Below are positions 35,694-44,410 of a stretch of DNA of 64,000 nucleotides, piece by piece (position 1 is the stretch's first letter; every line of letters starts with the position of its first letter). The DNA lies in NCBI GenBank assembly GCA_934169725.1, contig CAKPOF010000001.1, positions 248,001 through 312,000 of the forward strand, read 5' to 3'. The stretch comes from an uncultured Clostridia bacterium. Its GTDB lineage: Bacteria; Bacillota; Clostridia; TANB77; CAG-508. Below the pieces are notes generated by a model. That model made no database searches and was not told the DNA's origin. It saw only the letters and a program-made list of their open reading frames with translations. The position numbers and the translations under genes are program-made.

Positions 35694-38603
35694 TTGAGTT
35701 ATAGAAAAAAGGTGAAAAGAAGAATAAATAAGAAAAAAATGATAAAGAAAATAATACCTACTATAATTTTATTATTAGTCATTTCTTTTTCTTTTTTTAG
35801 AGATAATGCTGATAAAGAAAAAAGTATTATACAATTGCAGGAAATAGATAGAAAAATATCTGACACAGAATACAAAGAAAACAAGGATGGGAAAACATAT
35901 TACATATCAGAAACAGGAACTTCAACAGATGGAACAGATATAAATAGTCCAATGTCCTTAAAGACAGCAAATACAAAAACATACAATGGGAATGATAAAA
36001 TATTATTTAAGTCTGGAGAAACATTTTATGGAACAATAAATTTCAATGTTCAAACGTCTGAAGATGAATATGTATATATAGGTTCGTATGGAGATGGAGA
36101 AAAACCAATAATAAGTGGAGCAAATATAATAAAAGATAAAGATGCATGGAATTTAGATTCACAAGGGATATACAAAATTGATCTATCGGATTATTCTAAT
36201 TTTGAAGGCATAGGTAAAACATATTTGGAACCATATAATATAGGATTTATTGCTGATGAAAATGGTAATATTTTTGGGGCAAGGAAAAAAAGTAAAGATT
36301 TGTTAGAAAATGATAATGATTTTTATTGTGAAAATAATTTTTTGTATATTAGATCTAATGAAAATCCGAGTGATAGATTAGGAAAAATAAAATTTGTATC
36401 AAGAAATAATTTGGTGAATTTATCATCAAATACAATATTATCTAATTTAAATATTCAAGATACAGGTGCACATGGAATTGTGAAAAAAACAAGTGATTTT
36501 AAAAATGTATATATTCATGATTGTATTATTCAAAACATAGGTGGAAGTGTAATTACTGAAAGTACATTTACTAGATATGGAAATGGAATTGAATTTTGGA
36601 ATCAAGCTGAAAATACATTAGTACAAAATTGTATTTTTAGAAATATATATGATGCTGCATATACTGTACAGGGAAATACAACTAATACTGGATTTAAGAA
36701 CAATATTTGTCAAAATAATATATTTATTGGATGCTCTTATGATATTGAAATGTTTGCATATAATAAAGAAAATAAAAAAAATAATGTTAGCTTATTAAAT
36801 CAGAAAATTCAGAACAATATATCTATAAATGAAGGTAATGGATGGGGATATAATGTAAGAGCAGACAAATTAGCAAGTTCAATATTGGTATTGTGGAGAG
36901 ATGAGACAATTCCAAAAGATGCAGATATTAATATGATGAATAATAGATATTTTAATTCTAGGAATATATTTTATATAGATAAATATAATCCAATAGACAA
37001 AGAACATTATAAAAATTGTGTAAAATCAGATAAAAATTATATATATATATCAAATGATGGAACCTTATTCTTAGGACAAGGAAATTACCAAGATAGATCT
37101 ATTCTTAAAGAATATAACCAAGAACAAAATTCCACTTTTAGACTTTTATCTGACGATGAAATTGATAAAATATCAAATAATGATATTTTAAATTCAAATA
37201 ACTATGATGAAATAAAACAATATTATGAAAACATAGAAAAAGAGTTAAAATATACTGATATAAAAAATGAAATAATAAATAAATATGAGAATTTTGCAAA
37301 TACATATAATGAAGAACTTAATAATATAGTTGGAATCAATACAAAGATTAATAATATAATAAAAGAAATTAAAGAGTTTAATTTTGATGAAGACAAAAAT
37401 GATAATATTGATAATATAATAAAAAATACATATTCAATATCAGAAGATATAACGAGTGCATATTTAAGTAATAAAATTAACCAAGAAAAATTTGCAGGAA
37501 TAATAAAGAACATAAATGATATAGCACAAGCAAATGACAGCATATATAATGAATTGAATATATCAAATAATGGTGATAAACAGGACGTACAAGACAATAT
37601 AAATAAAATAGAAAAATTAACAAAAGATAATATGGATCTAAATTTAGAGGATTTTGAAGAACTTATAAAAATAGCAAAAGGTTATATAAATCAAGAAAAA
37701 ATTTCATATGCACAATATGAATATTGTAAAATAATTTACACAAATTTATCTAATATAATTGATAAAAAAGTTGATGAATATATAAAAAATAATCCAATAA
37801 CAGAAACATATTCAGAAACTGATATAACTAATAAAGATGTAGAAGTTACATTAAATATTGGCAATGATACCAAGATAATAAATAATGATGGAAATAATAA
37901 ATATATATTTTCTGAAAATGGAAGTTTTACATTTGAATATGAAAGAAGAGGAAAAAAATTTAGTAAAGAAATAAAAGTAGGAAATATAGATAAAAATGCA
38001 CCGGAAATAAAAGGCATAGAAAACCAAAAAAATTATTCAAATGAAGTAGTGCCAATAATTAAAGATGAACATTTAAAAGAAATTAAATTAAAATTAAATG
38101 GGCAAGAAATAAGTGGATATGTAAATGGAAGTAAATTAGATAAAGAAGGAATTTATGAATTAGAAGCTATAGATATGGCAGGTAATAGTTCAAAAATTAA
38201 ATTCTATATTATAAAAAATGGATATCAAATAAGAAATGATAACAATATTATTAATATTAATATAGGTACAAGTGTAGAGATGTTTAAAGAAAAATTCAAG
38301 GTATTTGACCAATATTTGATAAAACATGAAGATAAAGAGATGGATGATAATTATAATATTGCAACAGGTGATGAATTAGAAAATAATAATGGCGAAAAAT
38401 TTATTCTTATAGTAAGAGGAGATATAAATCAAGATGGGAAATTTACATTATCTGATGTAAGTTTGTTAAAAAAATGTTATTTGGAAATTATAAATTTAAA
38501 TGATACTCAAAAATTAGCTGCAGATATGAATTTGAATGGTGAAATATCATTGAGTGATGTATCTTTAATAAAGAAAAAATTTTTAGGGTTTGAAAAGGAA
38601 TAA
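35694..38603 (+). CDS. Secreted right-handed beta-helix protein with C-terminal dockerin
   Basis: A 969-residue exported protein. The start is TTG 35694 with AGAGGTGAG 8 bases upstream. A basic N-terminus and one hydrophobic segment (about 19-36) form a signal or anchor. Residues 65-430 begin TYYISETGTSTDGT and continue in pectate-lyase-like beta-helix repeats. Residues about 480-700 are helical, about 720-840 contain two Ig-like parts (one with APEIKGIENQK … YELEAIDMAGNSSKIKF). The end carries two dockerin repeats, GDINQDGKFTLSDVSLLKK and ADMNLNGEISLSDVSLIKK, each with Ca-binding Asp/Asn. It may bind or cleave a polysaccharide; catalysis is not proven. No cohesin gene is in the window. Confidence 0.78.
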   Translation: MSYRKKVKRRINKKKMIKKIIPTIILLLVISFSFFRDNADKEKSIIQLQEIDRKISDTEYKENKDGKTYYISETGTSTDGTDINSPMSLKTANTKTYNGNDKILFKSGETFYGTINFNVQTSEDEYVYIGSYGDGEKPIISGANIIKDKDAWNLDSQGIYKIDLSDYSNFEGIGKTYLEPYNIGFIADENGNIFGARKKSKDLLENDNDFYCENNFLYIRSNENPSDRLGKIKFVSRNNLVNLSSNTILSNLNIQDTGAHGIVKKTSDFKNVYIHDCIIQNIGGSVITESTFTRYGNGIEFWNQAENTLVQNCIFRNIYDAAYTVQGNTTNTGFKNNICQNNIFIGCSYDIEMFAYNKENKKNNVSLLNQKIQNNISINEGNGWGYNVRADKLASSILVLWRDETIPKDADINMMNNRYFNSRNIFYIDKYNPIDKEHYKNCVKSDKNYIYISNDGTLFLGQGNYQDRSILKEYNQEQNSTFRLLSDDEIDKISNNDILNSNNYDEIKQYYENIEKELKYTDIKNEIINKYENFANTYNEELNNIVGINTKINNIIKEIKEFNFDEDKNDNIDNIIKNTYSISEDITSAYLSNKINQEKFAGIIKNINDIAQANDSIYNELNISNNGDKQDVQDNINKIEKLTKDNMDLNLEDFEELIKIAKGYINQEKISYAQYEYCKIIYTNLSNIIDKKVDEYIKNNPITETYSETDITNKDVEVTLNIGNDTKIINNDGNNKYIFSENGSFTFEYERRGKKFSKEIKVGNIDKNAPEIKGIENQKNYSNEVVPIIKDEHLKEIKLKLNGQEISGYVNGSKLDKEGIYELEAIDMAGNSSKIKFYIIKNGYQIRNDNNIININIGTSVEMFKEKFKVFDQYLIKHEDKEMDDNYNIATGDELENNNGEKFILIVRGDINQDGKFTLSDVSLLKKCYLEIINLNDTQKLAADMNLNGEISLSDVSLIKKKFLGFEKE

Positions 38604-38617
38604 ACTTTGTATAAAGC

Positions 38618-38635
38618 AAGGAGGATTCCTTTTTT
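38618..38635 (+). terminator. Terminator after the dockerin protein gene
   Basis: AAGGA-GGAT-TCCTT, a short stem followed by T6. Confidence 0.55.
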
Positions 38636-38681
38636 CTTTTTTATTTACATATATATTTTTACATAAAAATCCAAGAAAGTG

Positions 38682-38724
38682 TTGACAATCATATAAAAAG
38701 ATAGTAAAATTACCTAAAAGGTAA
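38682..38724 (+). promoter_or_regulatory. Promoter and operator of the higBA-like operon
   Basis: TTGACA (38682) and TAAAAT (38705), 17-base spacer. The perfect palindrome TTACCT-AAA-AGGTAA (38710-38724) begins at the last base of the -10 box, so a bound repressor would block the start of transcription. This fits autoregulation by the antitoxin. Confidence 0.75.
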
Positions 38725-38740
38725 GAAGGGAGGCGCGATC

Positions 38741-39058
38741 TTGGAAATTAAATGGCATAATAAAGAGATTCAGAAAAAAATGGAAAACATGGATGAACTA
38801 GTAAAAATAGTTGGTGCAGAAATTGCTAAAATGGTTAAATTGAGATTTAATCAAATTGAGGCAACAGATGATTTTCAAGAATTAATAAGAAATGGATTTG
38901 GAAAACCACATCCTCTAAAAGGAGATTTAAAAAAATATTTTGGGATAGGATTAACAGGAAATTATAGATTGGTTATATTACCAGAAGGAAAAGATAAAAT
39001 AATAGTGAGAGGAGTGAATGATTATCATGGAGACAAATATAACTGGATTATCCCTTGA
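38741..39058 (+). CDS. higB: HigB/RelE-family toxin
   Basis: A 105-residue protein. The C-terminal half, PHPLKGDLKKYFGIGLTGNYRLVILPEG … VRGVNDYHGD, is the plasmid-maintenance killer/HigB fold, a ribosome-dependent mRNA endonuclease. It starts at TTG 38741 with GGGAGG 6 bases upstream; there is no suitable ATG. At 105 residues it is slightly longer than classical HigB at about 92. Toxin precedes antitoxin, as in higBA loci, and the two genes overlap. Confidence 0.82.
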   Translation: MEIKWHNKEIQKKMENMDELVKIVGAEIAKMVKLRFNQIEATDDFQELIRNGFGKPHPLKGDLKKYFGIGLTGNYRLVILPEGKDKIIVRGVNDYHGDKYNWIIP

Positions 39059-40106
39059 GTTTATTATACATCCAGGTGTTAGTATAAAAGAAAAATTAGA
39101 AGAGAATAATATGAATCAAGAAGAGCTAGCGGAAAGAATAGGTTTTTCCGCTAAGCATGTAAGTGAAGTCGTAAATGGAAAAAAGGGAATATCGCCAAGA
39201 TTTGCTAAGGGATTAGAATATATTTTTGGAATAAAAGCTATGTTTTGGATGAATTTACAAGGGATATATGATAAAGAGATTTTAGAATATCAAGAAAAAA
39301 ATGAAATAACAGATAAAGAATTACAAATTGTGAAAATGATTGAACCAATTTTAGAATATGCTATAAAAATTAATTTAATGGAAAAATATAATAATCAAAT
39401 AGAAGAAGTTATAGCTGCAAGAGTGCTTTGTCAGACAAGTAATTTATTAAATATAGAAAAATTGCTTGTTACAAAAACAGCATATAGAACTGCAAAAAAT
39501 ATAAATATTAATAGTTATATTTTATATGCATGGCAGAGGGTTTGCGAAATGATTGCAGAAAAAGATAGTATAGATAATGAATATAATAAAGATATACTTA
39601 TTAATAATATTGATAATATAAAAATGTTAATGTTTGAAAAAGATCCTAATATAATGATAGATAAATTAAAAGATATATTAAATAAATGTGGAATAATATT
39701 TGAATTAGTAAAAAATTTTAAAGGAGCGCCTATACAAGGATTTATAAAAAATAAAAATAATAAAATGATATTATGTATGACAATTAGACAATCATATGCG
39801 GACATATTTTGGTTTACATTGTTTCATGAAATAGGTCATATAATAAATGATGACATAAAGGAATATTATATTGATAATATCGATTCAGAAGATATGGCAG
39901 ATAATTTTGCAAAGGAGGTATTAATTGATAGTAATAAATATAATGAATATATAAAAAATAATGATTTTTCAATTGAAAGTATAAAGAAATTTAGTAATGA
40001 AAATAATATAAAAGAATTTATATTGATAGGAAGATTACAAAGAGATAAATACCTTTCATATAATCAATATTCTAATTTTAAAGTTCGATATAAATGGATA
40101 AACTAA
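39018..40106 (+). CDS. higA: HigA-type antitoxin fused to an ImmA/IrrE-like metallopeptidase domain
   Basis: A 362-residue protein, far longer than a usual HigA of about 100. Residues about 10-85 are a HigA helix-turn-helix: IHPGVSIKEKLEENNMNQEELAERIGFSAKHVSEVVNGKKGISP. Residues about 210-320 contain FWFTLFHEIGHIIND, a zinc-binding HExxH motif of the IrrE/ImmA type, and DMADNFAKEVLI with the third-ligand Glu region. It overlaps the toxin gene by 41 bases. ATG 39018 and 39027 are both possible starts. The peptidase may cut a regulator, or the antitoxin itself, after a signal; this is inference. Confidence 0.82.
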   Translation: MIIMETNITGLSLEFIIHPGVSIKEKLEENNMNQEELAERIGFSAKHVSEVVNGKKGISPRFAKGLEYIFGIKAMFWMNLQGIYDKEILEYQEKNEITDKELQIVKMIEPILEYAIKINLMEKYNNQIEEVIAARVLCQTSNLLNIEKLLVTKTAYRTAKNININSYILYAWQRVCEMIAEKDSIDNEYNKDILINNIDNIKMLMFEKDPNIMIDKLKDILNKCGIIFELVKNFKGAPIQGFIKNKNNKMILCMTIRQSYADIFWFTLFHEIGHIINDDIKEYYIDNIDSEDMADNFAKEVLIDSNKYNEYIKNNDFSIESIKKFSNENNIKEFILIGRLQRDKYLSYNQYSNFKVRYKWIN

Positions 40107-40200
40107 TATATTAAATAAAATTAATAAATAAAAAATTATTTCTTAGAAAATATGAAAAATATGCATATGAAAATTATGCCAAAAAAAGAAAAAAAAACTA

Positions 40201-40229
40201 TTGCACATAATAAATATTAATGATATAAT
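40201..40229 (+). promoter_or_regulatory. Extended -10 promoter for the sorted protein and sortase
   Basis: TTGCAC (40201) and TGATATAAT with TATAAT at 40224, 17-base spacer. The TGA before the -10 gives an extended element. Confidence 0.7.
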
Positions 40230-40261
40230 GTGGTTAGTTTATACAAAGGGAGGAAATAAAA

Positions 40262-40786
40262 ATGAAAAAATTTTTATCAATGATAATAACATTTTTAGTA
40301 ATAGCTATATTAGCTACAACAGTTGTAAATGCAACAACAAGTGCAACATTAGCAGATGAATTATATGCTTTAGGTTCAAAATACGGAATGACATCAGCTG
40401 ACAAAATAAAAATAGAAAGATATTTAGCTGATAATACAGTAACAGATGAACAAGCAAATGCTGTAATGGAAAAAGCTAGAGAAGCTGCAAAAATAATGGA
40501 TGATGCAGGAAAAACAAATGTAAATGAATTAACTAAAGACCAAAAAAATCAATTAAAATCAAAAGCTAATGAAGCAGCAAGTATATTAGGATTAACATTA
40601 ACATTTAAATCTGGAACTGTTGAAGTTTATAAAAACGGAAAGTTAATTGAAACATTAGGTGTAAATAACAGTGGTAAATTAGTATACACAGGAAATAATA
40701 CAAATGCTATTTTAGTTGTTTCTTCAATTGTAGCAGTAGCCCTAACTGCTGGATTTGTAGCAAGAAAGAAATTTGCTAATGCCTAA
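40262..40786 (+). CDS. Small secreted protein with atypical LVYTG cell-wall sorting signal
   Basis: A 174-residue protein of unknown fold. A signal peptide covers about 1-24 (…TTVVNA). The middle is helical (ADELYALGSKYGMTSADKIKIERYL, KEAANEAASILG-like). The end reads LVYTGNNTNAILVVSSIVAVALT…ARKKFANA: a five-residue motif like LPxTG with Val-Tyr for Pro-x, then a membrane helix and a positive tail. The sortase gene starts inside its last codons, which makes it the probable dedicated substrate. I do not recognise the ectodomain. Confidence 0.72.
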   Translation: MKKFLSMIITFLVIAILATTVVNATTSATLADELYALGSKYGMTSADKIKIERYLADNTVTDEQANAVMEKAREAAKIMDDAGKTNVNELTKDQKNQLKSKANEAASILGLTLTFKSGTVEVYKNGKLIETLGVNNSGKLVYTGNNTNAILVVSSIVAVALTAGFVARKKFANA

Positions 40787-41396
40787 GTTTATTGTAAAAA
40801 CATTAAAAGCAACTATTATTTATGTAATAGTTGCTTTATTTATTACTGCATTGATTATTTTGATTGGTAAATTATTTTGTGGGGCAAAAATAGAAGAAAC
40901 CATTTCATTAGTAAGTAAAGTAGCAATTGATTTAGAGCAAAAGGATGTAGAACCAACAGAACTTAGTGAGGATAATAAAATAAAAAATTATCCAGAATAT
41001 GGTACTCAATATGCTACAATAGAAATTCCAAAAATTGATGTTAATCTTCCAGTATATTTTGGAGATACATTAGAAATTTTAAAAAATGGAGTGGGTCATT
41101 CTAGTGGAAGTTACTTCCCTGGCGAAGGTGGTAGTATAATTTATATGGGACATAATTCTAAAAAAGTATTTCGTAGATTTTCAGAATTACAAAAAGGAAA
41201 TGAAATTATTGTTAAAGCAAATTATGGAGAATATAAATATAAAATATATGATATGCAGTTAATTAAGGAAACAGATGTTGATAAATTGCCTATTCAAAAA
41301 GATAAAGAAATATTAATGATATATACATGTTATCCTTTTAATAATATAGGATATGCAACACAAAGATATGTAGTATATGCAGAATTAGAAAAGTAG
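40779..41396 (+). CDS. Sortase (class D-like)
   Basis: A 205-residue membrane-anchored transpeptidase. One N-terminal membrane segment (about 13-35) is followed by the sortase barrel. Catalytic residues are His in YMGHNSKKVFRRF near 124, Cys in IYTCYPF near 179 and Arg in TQRYVVYAEL near 193. ATG 40779 overlaps the preceding stop by 8 bases, so translation is coupled to the LVYTG protein. A TTG six bases earlier is possible. The LPQTG protein at 16869 could be another client, though LPxTG proteins are usually served by a different sortase. Confidence 0.88.
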   Translation: MPKFIVKTLKATIIYVIVALFITALIILIGKLFCGAKIEETISLVSKVAIDLEQKDVEPTELSEDNKIKNYPEYGTQYATIEIPKIDVNLPVYFGDTLEILKNGVGHSSGSYFPGEGGSIIYMGHNSKKVFRRFSELQKGNEIIVKANYGEYKYKIYDMQLIKETDVDKLPIQKDKEILMIYTCYPFNNIGYATQRYVVYAELEK

Positions 41397-41411
41397 AAAG
41401 GGGATAAAAAA

Positions 41412-42266
41412 TTGAAAAATATTATAAGATATATACTAACAATTATTTTAACAATTGCTATAATTGCTTTTTTATTGCTTAAATTAGCCGTTTCTACTGT
41501 ACTTAGTGAACAATATATATTAGCAAAGTTAGATGAAACAGATTATTATAATAAAATGTTTGAATATGTAAAATCTTCTTTTGAGAATTATATTGGACAA
41601 TCAGGAATGGATGAAGAAATTTTGGAAAATATAGTTTCAAAAGAAAAAATTGAAAAAGATACTAAAATAATTTTATCTAATATATATGATGGAATGAATG
41701 AAGAAATTAATACACAGGAAATAAGAGATAGTTTAAATAGTAATATAGAGAAAAGTTTGGGTAGTCAAAAATTAACGACTGCACAACGAGCTTCGGTTTC
41801 AACATTCATAGATGAAATTATTAATGAATATACAACCGCAATGTCACATACAAGCTATGAAAAACAGATAAATCAATATTATGCCAAGATAATGAAATAC
41901 ATAAATTTAGCTAAAAAGGCAATAATAGTACTATTAGGAATTGATTTGATTTTATTATTGGTATTAAGCCTTAGAAGAATTTATAGATTTTTGGTTATGT
42001 GTGGTATATCTATGTTATCAACAGGAATATTATTTTCAATATCAAATTGGTATATTAATACTAAAATAAAAATACAGACAATTACTATTTTTAATAATGC
42101 AATCTCAGATGCAATAAGAAATATTTTACAAGAAATATTAAATACAGTAAAAGAGCAAGGTTTAATATTTATAATAAGTGGAGTATGTTTAATAATAATT
42201 CCAACACTAATACATTATTTTAGAAGATTTAAGTATGAAGAAGAAGTTAACAATACAAAAGCTTAA
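41412..42266 (+). CDS. Membrane protein of unknown function
   Basis: A 284-residue protein beginning at TTG 41412 with AAAGGGG 10 bases upstream. It has one membrane segment near 7-27, an extracellular helical domain of about 130 residues (28-160), and three further segments near 170-190, 195-212 and 248-268. I recognise no family. It lies 15 bases after the sortase gene and 15 before the Wzz-like gene, so it is probably made with them. Confidence 0.75.
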   Translation: MKNIIRYILTIILTIAIIAFLLLKLAVSTVLSEQYILAKLDETDYYNKMFEYVKSSFENYIGQSGMDEEILENIVSKEKIEKDTKIILSNIYDGMNEEINTQEIRDSLNSNIEKSLGSQKLTTAQRASVSTFIDEIINEYTTAMSHTSYEKQINQYYAKIMKYINLAKKAIIVLLGIDLILLLVLSLRRIYRFLVMCGISMLSTGILFSISNWYINTKIKIQTITIFNNAISDAIRNILQEILNTVKEQGLIFIISGVCLIIIPTLIHYFRRFKYEEEVNNTKA

Positions 42267-42281
42267 GATTAAGGGGGAAAA

Positions 42282-42995
42282 ATGGAAGAATTAGATTTAA
42301 GAGAGTTATTTGAATTATTTTGGAATAAAAAAGTGCCAATAATATTATTAGTAGTAATATTTATGGTAATAGGGGTGATATATACAGTTGGTTTTACAAC
42401 ACCTATGTATAGTTCATCTACAACATTAGTATTGGCATCTAGTAATAACCAATCAACAACTAATACAATTACAGCAACAGATGTAACAATGAATTCAAAA
42501 TTAGTTTCTACGTATAGTGAACTAGTAAAAAGTAAAAATATATTAAGACAAGTTATTTCTAATTTAGGAATAAAGGTAGATGAAGATAGCTTAAGAAAAC
42601 ATGTTACAGTAAGTTCTGTAAAAGATACAGAATTAATAGAAATAACGGTAAAAAATGAAAATCCAAGTTATTCTGCTAAAATAGCAAATGAAATAGCAAA
42701 AGTTTTTACTGAAAAAGTAAAAGAAATTTATAATATAGAAAATGTTCAAATAGTAGATGAAGCAGAAATAGCTACATCACCATCAAATATTAATCATAAA
42801 AAAGATATTGCTATTTTTGCTTTTGCAGGATTAGTAATAGCTATTATGTATGTTTTAATTGCTAATATGTTAGATACAACTGTAAAAACACAAGAAGATA
42901 TAGAAAAGAGTATAAATATTCCAGTACTTGCATGTATACCATTTTATGATATGGATATGGAAAAACTTAAGAAAAAAAGAGGAGGTAGAAGATAA
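42282..42995 (+). CDS. Wzz/CpsC-type polysaccharide chain-length regulator (kinase modulator)
   Basis: A 237-residue protein with two membrane helices (about 17-37 and 171-190) flanking an extracellular domain. The first begins LRELFELFWNKKVPIILLVVIF and the Pro-rich region TSPSNINHKK precedes the second. It is the membrane activator of the tyrosine kinase encoded next; the pair corresponds to CpsC and CpsD. The stop and next start share a base (TAATG). Confidence 0.88.
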   Translation: MEELDLRELFELFWNKKVPIILLVVIFMVIGVIYTVGFTTPMYSSSTTLVLASSNNQSTTNTITATDVTMNSKLVSTYSELVKSKNILRQVISNLGIKVDEDSLRKHVTVSSVKDTELIEITVKNENPSYSAKIANEIAKVFTEKVKEIYNIENVQIVDEAEIATSPSNINHKKDIAIFAFAGLVIAIMYVLIANMLDTTVKTQEDIEKSINIPVLACIPFYDMDMEKLKKKRGGRR

Positions 42996-44005
42996 TGAAA
43001 AGAGAATTAATTGCACATAGAGATCCAAAATCTCCTGTTTCTGAAACATTTAGAACATTAAGAACAAATATACAATTTATGAATACAAATAATAAATTAA
43101 AAACATTATTGATAACTTCAACTGTACAAGGAGAAGGGAAAAGCTGGGTAGCTGCCAATTTAGCAATTACATTTGCACAAGCAGGAAAAAGGGTTGTTTT
43201 AATAGATTCTGACATGAGAAAAGGAAGACAATATACTATTTTTGAAGTTTCTCCAAAACCAGGATTATCTAATTATTTATCAGGGATTGATATAAACACA
43301 GGGGAAACAACAGATGATGATTTAGCAAACTATATTCAAGAAACAGAAATACCAAATTTATATATAATACCTGCTGGTAATATACCTCCAAATCCATCAG
43401 AATTACTAGTTTCTGTGAAAATGGTAAGATTACTAGATCAGTTAAAGGAATTATGTGATATTGTAATAATTGATGGTACACCATGTAAATTGGTAACAGA
43501 TTCAATGATTATTTCTAGATTGGTTGATTCTACAGTTTTAGTAGCATCACACAAAAATACTAAAAAAGATGATTTACAAAAAATCGCTACAAATATTCAA
43601 AATGTAGGTGGGAAAATAGCAGGTGTGGTTTTAAACAAAATACCAATATCAGCTAAAAAATATGAACAATCATATTATTATGGTTCTACATCTTCAATGA
43701 ATAATAAAAAGATTAGAATGCCAAAAACAACATCAAGACAAAATAAGGTTGAAGAGATGAAAAGAAGAGTAAGACCAGAAAACGCACAGCCAAATAGATT
43801 AGTTTCAACATCATCTTCAGGGCAAAGAATGCAAAATACAAATAGAAATATAGATAAAACTCAAGAAGCAAAAAGTTTAGAAAGAAAAATTAATGTAAAT
43901 GATTCACAAGATGTTTCATTAGAGAAAACAACAGATATCCTAAATCAAATAAATGCATATTTAGATAAGGAAAAGAAGAATTTAAATAATAATATGAAAA
44001 AGTAG
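42995..44005 (+). CDS. BY-kinase (CpsD/CapB-type tyrosine kinase)
   Basis: A 336-residue cytoplasmic kinase. Walker A is STVQGEGKSWVAAN near 45, Walker A' is VLIDSDMRKG near 70 and Walker B is DIVIIDGTPC near 155. The tyrosine cluster KKYEQSYYYGS lies near 222-232. After it comes a further 100-residue Lys/Arg/Asn-rich tail, so the cluster is internal and not at the extreme C-terminus as in most CpsD proteins. It is preceded by its activator, and a phosphatase gene follows 400 bases on. Confidence 0.88.
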   Translation: MKRELIAHRDPKSPVSETFRTLRTNIQFMNTNNKLKTLLITSTVQGEGKSWVAANLAITFAQAGKRVVLIDSDMRKGRQYTIFEVSPKPGLSNYLSGIDINTGETTDDDLANYIQETEIPNLYIIPAGNIPPNPSELLVSVKMVRLLDQLKELCDIVIIDGTPCKLVTDSMIISRLVDSTVLVASHKNTKKDDLQKIATNIQNVGGKIAGVVLNKIPISAKKYEQSYYYGSTSSMNNKKIRMPKTTSRQNKVEEMKRRVRPENAQPNRLVSTSSSGQRMQNTNRNIDKTQEAKSLERKINVNDSQDVSLEKTTDILNQINAYLDKEKKNLNNNMKK

Positions 44006-44022
44006 AAGTTTTCTACTTTTTT
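43997..44022 (+). terminator. Terminator after the BY-kinase gene
   Basis: AAAAGTAGAA-GTT-TTCTACTTTT with a T6 run. The stop codon lies in the stem. Confidence 0.75.
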
Positions 44023-44119
44023 GTATTATAGAAAGTTTTTTTGAAATTCTATAAATAATTTAATTTTATATATTTTTATGATTTAAAAGTGAATTTTTTA
44101 TAATTATTTATACATACTC

Positions 44120-44291
44120 ATTAATTTAAAATTTCATATATATTATTTTTTGATATACCGCGTAAGCGACCAAACGAACGATAGTGAGTGCGATTTGGAG
44201 CAATCTACTATTAATTTTAATTAATAGATTGCGACACCAAGGTATGAAAAAAAATAATATATATGAAATTTTAAAAAGAGAGATTAGTTAA
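44120..44291 (+). repeat. Palindromic MITE-like element, copy 3 (subfamily B)
   Basis: The core at 44155-44245 begins TACCGCGTAAGCGACCAAAC and ends GCGACACCAAGGTA, as in copy 1. The middle reads GAACGATAGTGAGTGCGATT and is shared with copy 4. Arms TTTAAAATTTCATATATATTA pair with the matching right arm at 44252-44274. The right end GATTAGTTAAC resembles the end of copy 4; the left end is worn and its limit is approximate. With the terminator and the promoter at 44341 it accounts for the 405-base gap. Confidence 0.72.
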
Positions 44292-44340
44292 CTATAAAAA
44301 ACCAATTTTTGACAAATTTAAACAAAATTTTAAATAAATA

Positions 44341-44369
44341 TTGAAAAATTTAAAAGTTAAATGTATACT
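44341..44369 (+). promoter_or_regulatory. Promoter for the CpsB-like phosphatase gene
   Basis: TTGAAA (44341) and TATACT (44364), 17-base spacer. Confidence 0.65.
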
Positions 44370-44410
44370 ATTATAGACACTATAAATTACAAAAAAGGAG
44401 CAAAAGAAAA

